Shown here piece after piece: positions 8,017-17,700 of a DNA stretch of 64,000 bases; within the stretch, counting starts at the first letter, position 1; each line of letters opens with the position of its first letter. The translations under genes and the position numbers were made by a program. The stretch lies in contig NZ_BNBZ01000002.1 in NCBI RefSeq assembly GCF_014656215.1, forward strand, positions 62,001-126,000, in the 5' to 3' direction. The notes under the pieces are model-generated. The model did not search any database and was not told where the DNA came from. It saw nothing but the letters and a program-made list of their open reading frames with translations. This DNA is from Streptomyces zaomyceticus. GTDB lineage: Bacteria; Actinomycetota; Actinomycetes; Streptomycetales; Streptomycetaceae.

Positions 8017-10794
8017 ATGTCAGCCCCCCGCACCAGGCCCGCCGCAGCGCTGGTCCTGGTCTCCGCCCTCGCCGCCCTGGGACTCGGCCCCGCCGCCGCG
8101 CCCGCGGCAGCGGCCACCGTCCCCACGGGCGCCGGAAGCTACTCCGACACCCGTCCAGCGGGGACCTCGGGCCCCACCACCAACACCGGCGCACCGGTCA
8201 CCCCCAAGGTCACCGCCGCTGCCCAGGGCAAGCCCGTCCCCACCAACGACTGGTGGTCCTCCCTCGCCTTCCAGCGCTACGGGGACAACCCCTACTCCAC
8301 CCCGATGTACGGTCACCCGCTGACCTACCAGGCCGTCGCCGGCGGCCTGGAGGTCGGCTACCCGACCAGCCCCGCCGTCGTCGGCGACGGGCGCCAGTAC
8401 GAGTTCGCCCACAAGCGCGACCTCACCCTCGGCCTCACCGGGCTCAACTCGCCCGACACCAAGGCCGACGCCTGGTCCGACTGGACCGTCACCCCCTACT
8501 GGTCCGACGGTGCCCGCACCCTGCGCACCACCATCGGCCACGGCATGCCCTTCGTATACGCCAAGGGCACCGGCGGCGACGCCCGGATCACCACCGCCAC
8601 CGCGCCCACCGTCTTCGCCGACCAGGGCAACGTCCTCGGCATCACCGTCGGCGGCCACCACTACGCCCTCTTCTCGCCCAGCGGCACCGACTGGAACATC
8701 TCCGGCTCCACCGTCACCGCGGGCCTCGGCGGCAAGGACTACTTCTCCGTCGCCGTCCTGCCCTCCACGGACGCCCTCGCCACCTACCGGAAGTACGCCT
8801 TCAGCTTCGTCACCGGCTCCACCGTGAACTGGAGCTACGACGCCGGCACCGTCCGCGCCACCTACTCCCTCACCACCGAGGCGAAGGAGGGAACCGAGCG
8901 CGGCGCCCTCCAGGCCCTCTACCGGCACCAGTGGCTCCACACCACCGACCCGCTGACCCCCTACACCTACGTGTCCCCCCGGGGCACCATGAAGGTCCGC
9001 GAGTCGGCCTCCTTCACCACCACCCAGAAGGCCGCCGCCACCCTGCCCGCCCTGCCCGGCAACACCGGCGCGGACACCGCCCGGCTGCGCGGCTACCTGA
9101 ACGAGGTCGCGAACTCCTCCGACCCCTTCTCCGGAGCCGTCGACACCTACTGGACCGGCAAGGCGCTCGGCAAGCTCGCCCAGCTGGTACCGCTCGCCGA
9201 CCAGATCGGTGACACCGCGGTCCGCGACAAGCTCCTCGGCCAGATCAAGGGCCGCCTCCAGGAGTGGTTCACGGCGGGCGGCGCCACCGAGTTCTCGTAC
9301 GACAACGCCTGGAAGACCCTCACCGGCTACCCGGCCTCGTACGGCAGCGACACCGAGCTCAACGACCACCACTTCCACTACGGCTACTACGTGTACGCCG
9401 CCGCGATCGTCGCCCAGTACGACGCGGCCTGGGCCGCCGACTCCGCCTGGGGCGCCATGGTCAAGACCCTGGTCCGCGACACCGCCAACCCCAGCCGCAC
9501 CGACACCGCCTTCCCCTTCCTCCGCGGCTTCGACGTCTACGCCGGACACAGCTGGGCCAGCGGCCACCAGGGCTTCGCCGCGGGCAACAACCAGGAGTCC
9601 TCCTCCGAGTCGACCAACCTCAGCGCCGCCCTCGTCCTCTGGGGCTCCGCCACCGGCAACACCCAGCTCCGCGACCTCGGCACCTACCTGCTCACCACCG
9701 AGGGCGAGGCCATCGCCCAGTACTGGTTCGACGCCGACCAGCAGGTCTTCCCCGGCTCCTTCCAGCACGACACCGTCGGCATGGTGTGGGGCAGCGGCGC
9801 CGCCTACTCCACCTGGTGGACCGCCAACCCCGAGGAGATCCACGGCATCAACGTCCTCCCGGTGACCGGCGGTTCGCTCCACCTCGGCGGACACAAGGAC
9901 GCCGTCCGGCGCAACATCGCCGAGATGGAACGCGAGAACGGCGGACCCGCCGTCGAGTGGCGCGACATCCTCTGGGAGTTCCAGTCCTTCGCGGACCCCG
10001 GCGCCGCCAAGGCCAAGTGGGACGCGGGCAACGCCGGATACACCCCCGAGGCCGGCGAGTCCAAGGCCCACACCTACCACTGGCTCACCGCACTCGACAC
10101 GCTCGGCGCGCCCGACACGACGGTCACCGGATCCATCCCCACCTCGGCCGTCTTCGCCAAGAACGGCACACGGACGTACGTGGCCCACAATCACGGCTCC
10201 ACGGCCCGCACCGTCACCTTCTCCGACGGCAAGTCCCTCTCCGTGCCCGCGCGTTCCACCGCGTCCGGCACCGGAACGGGCGGCACCGACCCGGACCCGG
10301 AGCCCGAGCCGGGCACCGGCAACACCTTCCAGCTCCGCACCGGAGGGGCGCTCACCACGGCCACCGGTGCCACGGCCGGCAGCGACACCATCGCCTCGGC
10401 GCAGGGCGGCAACCACGACGGCACCCCGAACCGGCCGCTCGTCTACGAGGTCAAGGGGGTCAACGGCACGCTCAAGTCCGGCGGTTCCACCGCCTTCCGG
10501 CTCCAGGTCGACGCCGGTACGGCCGTCGGGCTCGGCCAGCAGGCCCGGATCAGCTACGACCTCACCGGTGACGGCACCTTCGAACGGACGGAGACCTACC
10601 ACTACTTCGCGACCGACCCGGTGACCGGCTGGGAGGAGTACGCCCAGTCCCGCGGGCTCAAGTCCGCGACCGGAACGCTCGGCAACCTGGCGGGCGGGAC
10701 GGTACGCCTGGAGGTCTGGAGCGCGATCGGCAACGGGGACGCGCGCGTCCAGACCGGCACGGACCGGTCCGTGGTCGTCATCCCGTTCGACTGA
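8017..10794 (+). CDS. Secreted GH81 endo-beta-1,3-glucanase with C-terminal accessory domain
   Basis: A 925-residue secreted enzyme predicted to cut internal beta-1,3-glucan (laminarin, callose, fungal wall). The signal peptide covers about residues 1-34. The GH81 domain (about 55-745) contains the family-specific NDHHFHYGYYVYAAA and FAAGNNQESSSESTNLSAA stretches, the second carrying the conserved acidic catalytic residues. A Pro/Glu/Asp linker (about 750-766) leads to a ~155-residue C-terminal beta-rich module beginning NTFQLRTGGALTTATG. I cannot place this module in a named CBM family; it may bind glucan. The ATG has a GAGGTG ribosome site. It is divergent from the sugar importer and shares operators with it, so polymer hydrolysis and oligosaccharide uptake should be induced together. 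Confidence 0.92.
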   Translation: MSAPRTRPAAALVLVSALAALGLGPAAAPAAAATVPTGAGSYSDTRPAGTSGPTTNTGAPVTPKVTAAAQGKPVPTNDWWSSLAFQRYGDNPYSTPMYGHPLTYQAVAGGLEVGYPTSPAVVGDGRQYEFAHKRDLTLGLTGLNSPDTKADAWSDWTVTPYWSDGARTLRTTIGHGMPFVYAKGTGGDARITTATAPTVFADQGNVLGITVGGHHYALFSPSGTDWNISGSTVTAGLGGKDYFSVAVLPSTDALATYRKYAFSFVTGSTVNWSYDAGTVRATYSLTTEAKEGTERGALQALYRHQWLHTTDPLTPYTYVSPRGTMKVRESASFTTTQKAAATLPALPGNTGADTARLRGYLNEVANSSDPFSGAVDTYWTGKALGKLAQLVPLADQIGDTAVRDKLLGQIKGRLQEWFTAGGATEFSYDNAWKTLTGYPASYGSDTELNDHHFHYGYYVYAAAIVAQYDAAWAADSAWGAMVKTLVRDTANPSRTDTAFPFLRGFDVYAGHSWASGHQGFAAGNNQESSSESTNLSAALVLWGSATGNTQLRDLGTYLLTTEGEAIAQYWFDADQQVFPGSFQHDTVGMVWGSGAAYSTWWTANPEEIHGINVLPVTGGSLHLGGHKDAVRRNIAEMERENGGPAVEWRDILWEFQSFADPGAAKAKWDAGNAGYTPEAGESKAHTYHWLTALDTLGAPDTTVTGSIPTSAVFAKNGTRTYVAHNHGSTARTVTFSDGKSLSVPARSTASGTGTGGTDPDPEPEPGTGNTFQLRTGGALTTATGATAGSDTIASAQGGNHDGTPNRPLVYEVKGVNGTLKSGGSTAFRLQVDAGTAVGLGQQARISYDLTGDGTFERTETYHYFATDPVTGWEEYAQSRGLKSATGTLGNLAGGTVRLEVWSAIGNGDARVQTGTDRSVVVIPFD

Positions 10795-10828
10795 CCCCGA
10801 TCCCTTCGGGGACTCCCTCGGGGTACGG

Positions 10829-10864
10829 CGGCGGGCCCGGGTTCCTCCTCACCCGGGCCCGCCG
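10829..10864. terminator. Bidirectional terminator hairpin
   Basis: A perfect 14-bp stem (10829-10842 and 10851-10864) with an 8-nt loop (TCCTCCTC) between the convergent GH81 and LacI-type genes. Confidence 0.85.
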
Positions 10865-10932
10865 TTCCGCGTGCTCCCGCCGTTCCTCGTGATCCTCCTG
10901 CCGCATCGGGCTCCGGGCTCCGGGCTCCGGCC

Positions 10933-11958
10933 TCAGGCCGAGTCGCGGCGCACCAGTGACGTCGGAGTGATCACCGACGGCGGGATCTCCGGGCCGGTCC
11001 CTTCGAGCAGTCGCATCAGAAGCTTCACCATCAGCCGGCCCATGCCCTCGATGTCCTGGTGCACCGTCGTCAGGGACGGGGACGTCCTGCGGACCACCGA
11101 GTCCATGTCGTCGAAGCCGACGACCGCCACGTCCTCCGGCACCCGCACACCACGCTCCCGCAGGGTCAGCAGCGCACCCGAGGCCATCAGGTCGTTGGCG
11201 ACGAACACCCCGTCGACGTCCGGACGCCGGTCGAGCAGTTCCGCCATGGCGCGGGCGCCGCTCTCCTCTGTGAAGTCGCCCTGGCACAGCAGGGCGGGGT
11301 CGGCGTCGACGAGGACGTCGCGATAGCCGTGGATCCGGTCGAGCGCGGACGTCTGGTCCTGGGGACCGGAGATGTGGGCGATGGTCCGGCGGCCGAGGTC
11401 CACCAGGTGGCGAACGGCCTCCCGGGCGCCGCCGCGGTTGTCGCAGTCGACGAAGGGGACGGCCGGACTCGTACCGGGAGAGGGGCGGCCGCCGAAGACC
11501 ACGGGGATACGGGTCCGGTCGATGACGGCCGGCAGCGCGTCGTCGTTGTGCAGCGAGAAGGCGAGCGCGCCGTCGACGTGCCCGCCGCCCAGATAGCGGG
11601 CGATCCGGTCGTGGTCGCCCGGCCCCTCGACCCACAGCAGCACCAGCTGGGCGTCGTGCGCGGTGAGCTCCCGGCTGATGCCCCGTACCTGCTGCTCGAA
11701 GAACGGGTCCGAGAACACCCGGAACTCGGGCTCGGCGATGATCACCGCCACGGCGCCGTTGCGCCGGGTGACCAGGGTGCGGGCCGCGTGGTTCGGCACG
11801 TATCCGAGCTCGTCGACGGCCTTGCGCACCTTCTCGACCAGCGGAGGGCGCACGCCCGCGCCACCGTTGACGACCCGGGAGGCCGTGGCGCGGGACACGC
11901 CGGCGCGAGCGGCGACGGCTTCCAGCGTGGGGCGGGGCCCCGTGGACTGCTCGGGCAA
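10933..11958 (-). CDS. LacI-family repressor of the beta-glucan locus (CebR-like)
   Basis: A 341-residue LacI/GalR regulator. The N-terminal helix-turn-helix and hinge (residues about 10-65) read TLEAVAARAGVSRATASRVV, then a type I periplasmic-binding fold (about 70-335). The start is a TTG with GAGGAG about 9 nt upstream. The gene is convergent with the GH81 gene and has its own copy of the operator 127 bp upstream (12085-12098), which points to autoregulation. It resembles CebR, the cello-oligosaccharide repressor. The altered operator half-sites and the GH81 partner make a beta-1,3-gluco-oligosaccharide inducer plausible; this is inference. Confidence 0.9.
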   Translation of the reverse strand: MPEQSTGPRPTLEAVAARAGVSRATASRVVNGGAGVRPPLVEKVRKAVDELGYVPNHAARTLVTRRNGAVAVIIAEPEFRVFSDPFFEQQVRGISRELTAHDAQLVLLWVEGPGDHDRIARYLGGGHVDGALAFSLHNDDALPAVIDRTRIPVVFGGRPSPGTSPAVPFVDCDNRGGAREAVRHLVDLGRRTIAHISGPQDQTSALDRIHGYRDVLVDADPALLCQGDFTEESGARAMAELLDRRPDVDGVFVANDLMASGALLTLRERGVRVPEDVAVVGFDDMDSVVRRTSPSLTTVHQDIEGMGRLMVKLLMRLLEGTGPEIPPSVITPTSLVRRDSA

Positions 11959-12084
11959 GGCGGGCGCTCCTCGGCTGTGTGGGTGGGCTGCGGTGTCGGG
12001 TGTGCGGTGCAGCGGTGCACGGCGCGTGCGGTGTGCGGTGTGTGCGTTCCTGTGTGGATCAGGATATCTGTAGCCCCCATGCTC

Positions 12085-12098
12085 TGAGAGCGCTCCCA
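12085..12098. promoter_or_regulatory. LacI/CebR-type operator O3
   Basis: TGAGAGCGCTCCCA upstream of the LacI-type gene. One half-site matches O1/O2 and the other matches the classical CebR box. It is a likely autoregulatory site and lies 54 bp before the putative promoter of the tRNA-like element. The region 11974-12057 between it and the gene is GT-rich and otherwise empty. Confidence 0.8.
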
Positions 12099-12151
12099 GC
12101 CGGAATGGCCTCGCACCGTTCGCCCGGCCGCCGAGGACGTCGGGAAACCCG

Positions 12152-12181
12152 TTGCCGCACCTCCGGCTGGCTGACTACCGT
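12152..12181 (+). promoter_or_regulatory. Putative promoter of the tRNA-like element and downstream genes
   Basis: TTGCCG at 12152-12157 and TACCGT at 12176-12181 are spaced 18 bp. A start site 7-10 nt downstream would fall at about 12188-12191, immediately before the first base of the tRNA-like acceptor stem. The match is moderate. Confidence 0.45.
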
Positions 12182-12191
12182 CGGGGCCCTA

Positions 12192-12262
12192 CGACGTGTA
12201 GCTCAGCAGCAGAGCGCCGGGCTCGGGACCCGGAGGGCGCGGGGGCGGAACCCGCCACGTCG
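12192..12262 (+). ncRNA. tRNA-Pro(CGG)-like cloverleaf with non-canonical D and T loops
   Basis: A 71-nt sequence folds into a complete cloverleaf with no mismatched stem pair. The acceptor is CGACGTG (12192-12198) with CACGTCG (12256-12262). The D stem is GCTC/GAGC, the anticodon stem CCGGG/CCCGG with loop CTCGGGA (anticodon CGG, 12224-12226), the variable loop AGGGC, and the T stem GCGGG/CCCGC. It keeps U8, A14, G15-C48, G26, U33 and the bacterial tRNA-Pro hallmarks C1-G72, G35 and G36. The elbow is abnormal: the D loop AGCAGCA lacks the GG pair and the T loop is GGCGGAA instead of TTCGAAT-like. The discriminator would be G, not A, and CCA is not encoded. It ends four bases before the ATG of the next gene, leaving no room for a normal ribosome site. 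It is more likely a tRNA mimic or regulatory leader than a working tRNA. Confidence 0.7.
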
Positions 12263-12266
12263 GCTT

Positions 12267-14594
12267 ATGGACACACACGCTGACAAGCAGCCACCGATCG
12301 TGTCGGGCTCCTACGCCGAGGGGCAGCTGGCCCGTGCCTTCGTCACCGCGCTCACCCACACGGACCCCGCCACGCGGGCGCGTGCCGAGGCACGGGCCGG
12401 CGGCTGGCGGCGCGTGCTCACCGGGATGGCCGCCGGCACGCTGAAGGTCGGCTCGCGCACACCGGTACGCGATCTGCCCGCCTGGGTGACCCTCGAAGTG
12501 CTCCACGGGGGCTTCGCCACGGGCGCCGCCCGCGCCGGCGGCCCCCTGCTGCCGTACGAGGCGGAGGCGGCGCGGAAGGCGGGCGTGCCGGAGGACAGGG
12601 AAGCCCTCTTCGCCCACTGCCTCACCGAGCAGGGCCTGGCGGAGCTGTGGGCCCTCCTCGACAGCACCTGTTACGAGGTGACCCTCCCCGAGGAGGCCGC
12701 GCTGCTCACGGTGGCCTGGCTCGTACGGGCCGGGGAGTCCGAGGCGGCCCTGGAACTCGTCCGGGAGATCTCCCCGTTCGCGGCGACACTGCGGTTCACC
12801 CCGCGCCCGACCGCCTCTCCGGCGCCCGCCACCGACGCCGTGCACCGCCGTACGGTCGCGGAGGCCGGAGCCACCCTGGCCGGCCGCGGCCCGAACGGCG
12901 CCGTCGAGACCCAGCGCGAGGCGCTGGCCGTCTGGCGGCCCTTCGAGGACGAACTGCTCCGGCACTGGCTGGAGACGGCGGGCCCCGACCACCGGGTCCT
13001 CGACCGGGCACCCGACAGCGGGTGGCACGAGCGCGGCGCCGCCCTCCTCGCCCGCTACCGGCTGCTGGCCCGGGAGCACACCCTGTGCGGTCGTCACCGC
13101 GACCCCAAGGGCAATCCCGGGATCCTGCGCGGGGCCCTGGAGGAGACCGCGGCCGGGCGCCCGCTGGACGCGCGCCGGCTCGGGATGCTGCGGCACGCCG
13201 TCACCTCCATGGTCCGCAAGCGGGGGCTCCCCGGCTCGGCACGGCACACGGCGGTGCGCGGCGCCCAGGCGGCGCAGGCCGCCCTGCCCTCCCACCGGGA
13301 CATCGCCCACCTCGTCGCCCACCGGCTGTCCGCCCTGCCGCAGGAGACCGGCGCGATCGACCCGGCCGCCTGCGTCGCCCCGGTGACCGAGGCGGAGGAG
13401 CGGCGGTCGGGCCTGCCCGCCGGCACGGTCGTGCCCCCCGCGATCGGCCGGGTGGTCGAGGCGGCGCGGAGCGCGCCCCTCCGCACGCTGGTGGAGCTCG
13501 GTGTGGTCCCCTCCGCCGAGGTGATGGCCGAACTGGTGCCCCAGCTCGTCGCCGCCGAGACCGCCGAGGCCTACCCGGACGCGCCGCTGCGCACCCTGGC
13601 CGCCGCGAACTACCGGGCGTTCCGCAACCGCCGTTCCCTCCTGATGCTCGACCTGGAACGACAGGTCAGGCCCGAGGAACTGCCGTGGGTCCGCGCGGTG
13701 TCGGGACGGAAGGCCTCGGACACGCGCGTGCGTGCCTCCGCCCACGCGACGCTGCGCCGGCTCGCCGAGGTCGCCGTGGACGGCTTCCCCGGCACGCTGC
13801 TGCCCAACCCGCTCGTCCGTGAACTGGCCGTGCTCGCCCGCCGGACCGAACTGGACGCCCCGCTGGTCGAGGAGCTGGCCGCGGACATCTTCATGGGCAC
13901 CTTCAGCCCGAAGTTCCAGGCCGCCGCGGCGGTGGCCGGGGAGCTCCTCGGCGGCGGATCGCTGTACGAGCGGTACTACGGCATCGACTACGCCGCCGTC
14001 CGCGCCCCGGCCGACGGCGGGACCGGGCGCGGGGCGGCCGGACGGAAGGCCGCCCGGGACGCCCCCGAGTTCGCCGCGCTGTGCCACGAGCGGGCCGGTG
14101 CGCGCAATTCCTACGGCGTCGCGGAGAACGGCACGGTGATCGAGCAGGCCCAGATCCTCACGACCCACAACCTCGCCACCCTGGTCCACCGCGTCGGCAT
14201 CGCGCCCGACCGCGGCTGGGCGGACCTGGCCCGGCGGTGCTTCGTCACGGTGTGCCGACTGACCGCGCGGGCGCAGCACGAGCGGCGCCCGCTCGGCACG
14301 GTCAAGGACGCGGCGTACGCCTGGCGGCAGATGCTGTTCCACCTGTCCCTGTGCGAAGCGGGGGAGGTGGCCGGGGTCCTGTCCTGGACGCGCGGCGAGG
14401 TGGCGGACCGTCCCGCGCAGGTGGCCGCGCGGCTGGCGCCCGCCCTCGCGGGTCTGCGGCTGGTCGTCGACGGGGGGTCCTTCGCCGCCGACGGTACGGC
14501 GGACTCCGGCCGGGCCCGCAGGCTGACCGGCTGGACCACGACGGGCGACCACTGGCTGTGCGCCGGGCCGGCGGTGACGCCTCTCCGGCGGTGA
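12267..14594 (+). CDS. Unknown 775-residue protein behind the tRNA-like element
   Basis: I do not recognise this family. The ATG at 12267 follows the cloverleaf directly. The protein begins MDTHADKQPPIVSG and is predicted mostly alpha-helical and soluble, with no signal peptide or membrane span. Helical, HEAT-like stretches rich in Leu/Ala/Arg run through about residues 50-600. Conserved-looking blocks include RAFRNRRSLLMLDLERQVRP (about 450) and QILTTHNLATLVHRVGI (about 630). No Walker, nuclease or methyltransferase motif is evident. It is followed after 187 bp by a giant unknown gene on the same strand, and the two probably form one unit. It is not a Ro/TROVE protein as far as I can see: no vWA/MIDAS motif is present. 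Confidence 0.75.
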   Translation: MDTHADKQPPIVSGSYAEGQLARAFVTALTHTDPATRARAEARAGGWRRVLTGMAAGTLKVGSRTPVRDLPAWVTLEVLHGGFATGAARAGGPLLPYEAEAARKAGVPEDREALFAHCLTEQGLAELWALLDSTCYEVTLPEEAALLTVAWLVRAGESEAALELVREISPFAATLRFTPRPTASPAPATDAVHRRTVAEAGATLAGRGPNGAVETQREALAVWRPFEDELLRHWLETAGPDHRVLDRAPDSGWHERGAALLARYRLLAREHTLCGRHRDPKGNPGILRGALEETAAGRPLDARRLGMLRHAVTSMVRKRGLPGSARHTAVRGAQAAQAALPSHRDIAHLVAHRLSALPQETGAIDPAACVAPVTEAEERRSGLPAGTVVPPAIGRVVEAARSAPLRTLVELGVVPSAEVMAELVPQLVAAETAEAYPDAPLRTLAAANYRAFRNRRSLLMLDLERQVRPEELPWVRAVSGRKASDTRVRASAHATLRRLAEVAVDGFPGTLLPNPLVRELAVLARRTELDAPLVEELAADIFMGTFSPKFQAAAAVAGELLGGGSLYERYYGIDYAAVRAPADGGTGRGAAGRKAARDAPEFAALCHERAGARNSYGVAENGTVIEQAQILTTHNLATLVHRVGIAPDRGWADLARRCFVTVCRLTARAQHERRPLGTVKDAAYAWRQMLFHLSLCEAGEVAGVLSWTRGEVADRPAQVAARLAPALAGLRLVVDGGSFAADGTADSGRARRLTGWTTTGDHWLCAGPAVTPLRR

Positions 14595-14607
14595 CCTTCT
14601 CCGGCGG

Positions 14608-14735
14608 GAGCGGCCCGGGCTCCGGCGTGAGCGTCCCGGGCTCCGCCGGAGCGGCTCGGGACTTCCGCCACAGCCGTACCCGGGGCTTCCGTCGGAGCGG
14701 CCGCGCTTCCGTTCGGAGCGGGGCGGCGGTGAATT
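14608..14735. repeat. Degenerate ~20-bp direct repeats between the two unknown genes
   Basis: GAGCGGCCCGGGCTCCGGC-like units recur about five times with drift (GAGCGTCCCGGGCTCCGCC, GAGCGGCTCGGGACTTCCG, and so on). They fill the 187-bp gap before the giant gene. Confidence 0.55.
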
Positions 14736-14781
14736 CCCGCCGGTTCGGGCGGTGTCAGTGCCGCGTGCGACGATCCTGGAC

Positions 14782-17700
14782 ATGATCGCCTCGCTCGAAG
14801 CCCTGTTGCCCGTCACCGGTCGGACGCACGTCTCGACCACGTACGCGGACTGGGTCGCCGCCCATGACCCGGACGCCGCCGCGGCGGCGCGCGACCTGAC
14901 CGACGCCATGGGGGACGAACTCAACCGGTCCTGGACCAAGCCCGGCGCGTTCGTCGACGCGATGGCGTGGCGGGCACGGCAGCTCCCGGCGGCGCACCTG
15001 CCGTGGTTCTGGGACACCGTCGGCCACCGGCTGATCGGTTACGGGAGCCGGCCGGGCGGCCGGGCGTACGTGGCGGCGCGGGCGGCCGAGGCCGAGCACG
15101 GGCTGCCGGTGGATCCCGCCTACCGCCGGGCGAACGGGCTGCTGTTCGCCGCGGGCGGGGCCATGCCGGCCAAGGAGTTCGGGGCCCATCAGCGCCTGCT
15201 CGCCGACACCCTCGAACCGGCCGAGGCGTACGCGGCCCTGGGAGCGTTCCTGACCGCCTGGGCGGGCTCGAAGGCGGACCTGCCCGCGGACCTGGTGCGC
15301 CGGGTGCGGGCCTCCGCCAAGGCCGCGGGACACGGCGACGCCGAGATCGCCCGAGTGGTGGCCGCCGTCGTCTCGGCCACCCGGAAGAAGTCGGTGCCGG
15401 ACGCCCTGCTCATCGCCGCCGAACCGCTCCTGACGGCCCATCCGCCGACGGAGGAGATCGCGGCCGGGCTCGTCGAGGTCTTCCCCGAGAGCGTCACCGA
15501 CGGCGGGGCCTGGCTGCGGGTGCTGATCGGCTGCGGCGCGACGGAGGCGATGGAGGCCGGACGGGTCGTCCCGGAGGGCGGACTGCACCACTGGGTCGGT
15601 CACTTCACGCACATGTACCAGTACGCGCAACAGCCCCGCGGCGGAGTGGGCCGACAGCAACTGCCGCCGGAGTTCCTCGACCTGGTGGGCCGACTGGGAC
15701 CGCGGCTGCGGGCGGCGGGCGAGCCCGTGACCGCGCACACCACACGTCACCACTACAAGGGCTTCGACGCGGACGTCCTCGACGCCTGTCTGGCGGCCGG
15801 GGTCGCGGTGGTCGACCCGGGCCCCGAGATCCGGATGCGTTTCTGGGGCGAGAAGTCCCGGCGGGACCTCGCCGCGCTCGCCGCCGACCCGGTGTTCGGA
15901 CCCCGTCTCGAAGGAACCGTGCACGCCGGGATGATGCCGAACTGGTACGGCGCGCCCGGACGGAAGGCGGGTTCGGCCGTGACGCTGCTCCCGGGCAACG
16001 ACGGCATCGCCCAGGAGGTGGCCGGGCGGGTCGGCAAGCTCGTCGACACCGTCGGGGGCGGCGGCATGGCGGGAGCCGAGGAGGCCGTCGCCGAGCTGGA
16101 GACCCTCCTCGACCGGCCCACGGTCACCGCACTCGGCGGCATCGGCGACGCCCTCGCGGACGCATCCGCCGGAGGCGCGCTGCGGCGCTCGCTGGCGGCC
16201 GGTCTGCCCGAGGAACTGGCCTGGCCCGCGCTGGAGGCGGTGTACGAGGAGTTCGCGACGGGCGCCGTGAGCGCGGCGGCAGACGCCCCCGCCGGGCACG
16301 GCGCGACGGCGGACGGCACCGCACGGCAGACGCGGAAGGACACGGTCACGACGGCCGAGGACGCGGCGGCGACCGGAGCGGCCGCGTCGGTCGGTGCGGC
16401 CGGGCTCCCCGGAGTGGCCGGTGTGACCTCCACCTGGCCAATGCTCACGGTGTTCGGGCGCGACCGGGCCGTCGCCGTCGCCCCCGACGGGGTGCGCGGC
16501 TCCTGCGGCTTCACGGTGCCGCAGGACGCGACGATGTTCGCCGTCCACTACGTCGGCGGCTCCTTCCTGGTGAGCTGGACCCTCAAGCCGAACCCGTACC
16601 ACTGCGACACGGCCTTCTGGGCCGACCGGCCCGACGAGGTGTTCACCCCGGAGGACGACGGCGGTCTGGTGCCCTTCGGCGGCAGTCTGGACGGGGCCTA
16701 CGGCTTCCAGTTCGAGACCGCCGACGGCGGAGGACGCCACGCGGGTCTCCGCGTGACGCGTCCGGGCGACAGGGAGGGGATCGACCGGGAGGAACTCCAG
16801 CTCGGCGACGGCTCGCGCATCTGGACCAACGCCGTCTACGGGCGGGGATGGGAGGAGGTGGACCCGGTCACCGGCGTTCGCACCGGCGCCGCGCCGCTGC
16901 CGGACTTCCCCGGCCGCGCCGCGAGCCCCGATCCGTCCGCGCGACCGGCCGAGGCCGACCTGACCCTCGCCCGCGATGCCCTTCAGCTGGCACCGCTTCC
17001 CGCGGGAACGACCGACTCCCCGCTCGGCAGCCGGGACGGGCTCGTCGGGACCCGGATCCTGTTCCGCACCCGGTACCGCGACAACGCTCCCGACCACTAC
17101 CTCGTGGAGAGCATCGACGGGCGCACCGCCCGCTTCGAGATCGACCGGCCGGGGCAGGAGCCCTGGGGCCTCTGGGCGCCGCCCGAGGGCGCCGTCGAGG
17201 ACGTCGTCCTCGCCGAGGCCAGGACCCCGACCGGCGTGCGCGCCTACGCCGCCGACGGCGTCCTGCTGTGGGAGCTGGACGGGCACCACTCGCCCCGGCA
17301 CCACTGGGCGAAGCCGGAACGGCGGGTCACGGTGTCCCGGGGCGTAGCCCTGCCGCCCGCCTTCTGGTACCTGCTGCGAACCAGGGACGCGGCCGGCTCC
17401 AAGGCGCTGCGCTCCGTGGAACGGCACACGGCGGACAAGCTCCTGGCCGCCGCCCTCGACGGCGGGGAGGCGCTGCGCGCCGCTGTCGCACGAGAGCTGC
17501 CGGACGTCACCGACCGGGTGCTCGTCGACGCCGTCGTGGCGGTGACCGAGCGGGCCGCCCGCGTGGAGGAGCGCCGACGCGCCCTGCACCGGCGCGTCGG
17601 CCTGCTCTCCGAGGCGCCGCCGGTCCTCCCGAGCCGCGCCGTGCCCGACACGGAACTGATGCCCGCCCTGTTCGGCCTCGTCGTGGACGGGGAGAGCGAC

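Noticed and set aside
11974..12057. GT-rich low-complexity stretch before the LacI-type gene as a repeat array
   Set aside because: No regular period; it reads as biased leader sequence.
12192..12262. Calling the cloverleaf an ordinary tRNA-Pro gene
   Set aside because: The D loop lacks the GG pair, the T loop lacks the conserved TTC-A bases and the discriminator is not A. The element also abuts a start codon. A degraded tRNA pseudogene remains an alternative, though the perfect stems argue against simple decay.
12267..14594. A Ro60/TROVE protein, which would pair with a Y-RNA-like tRNA mimic
   Set aside because: No vWA domain or MIDAS motif and no recognisable TROVE signature could be found.
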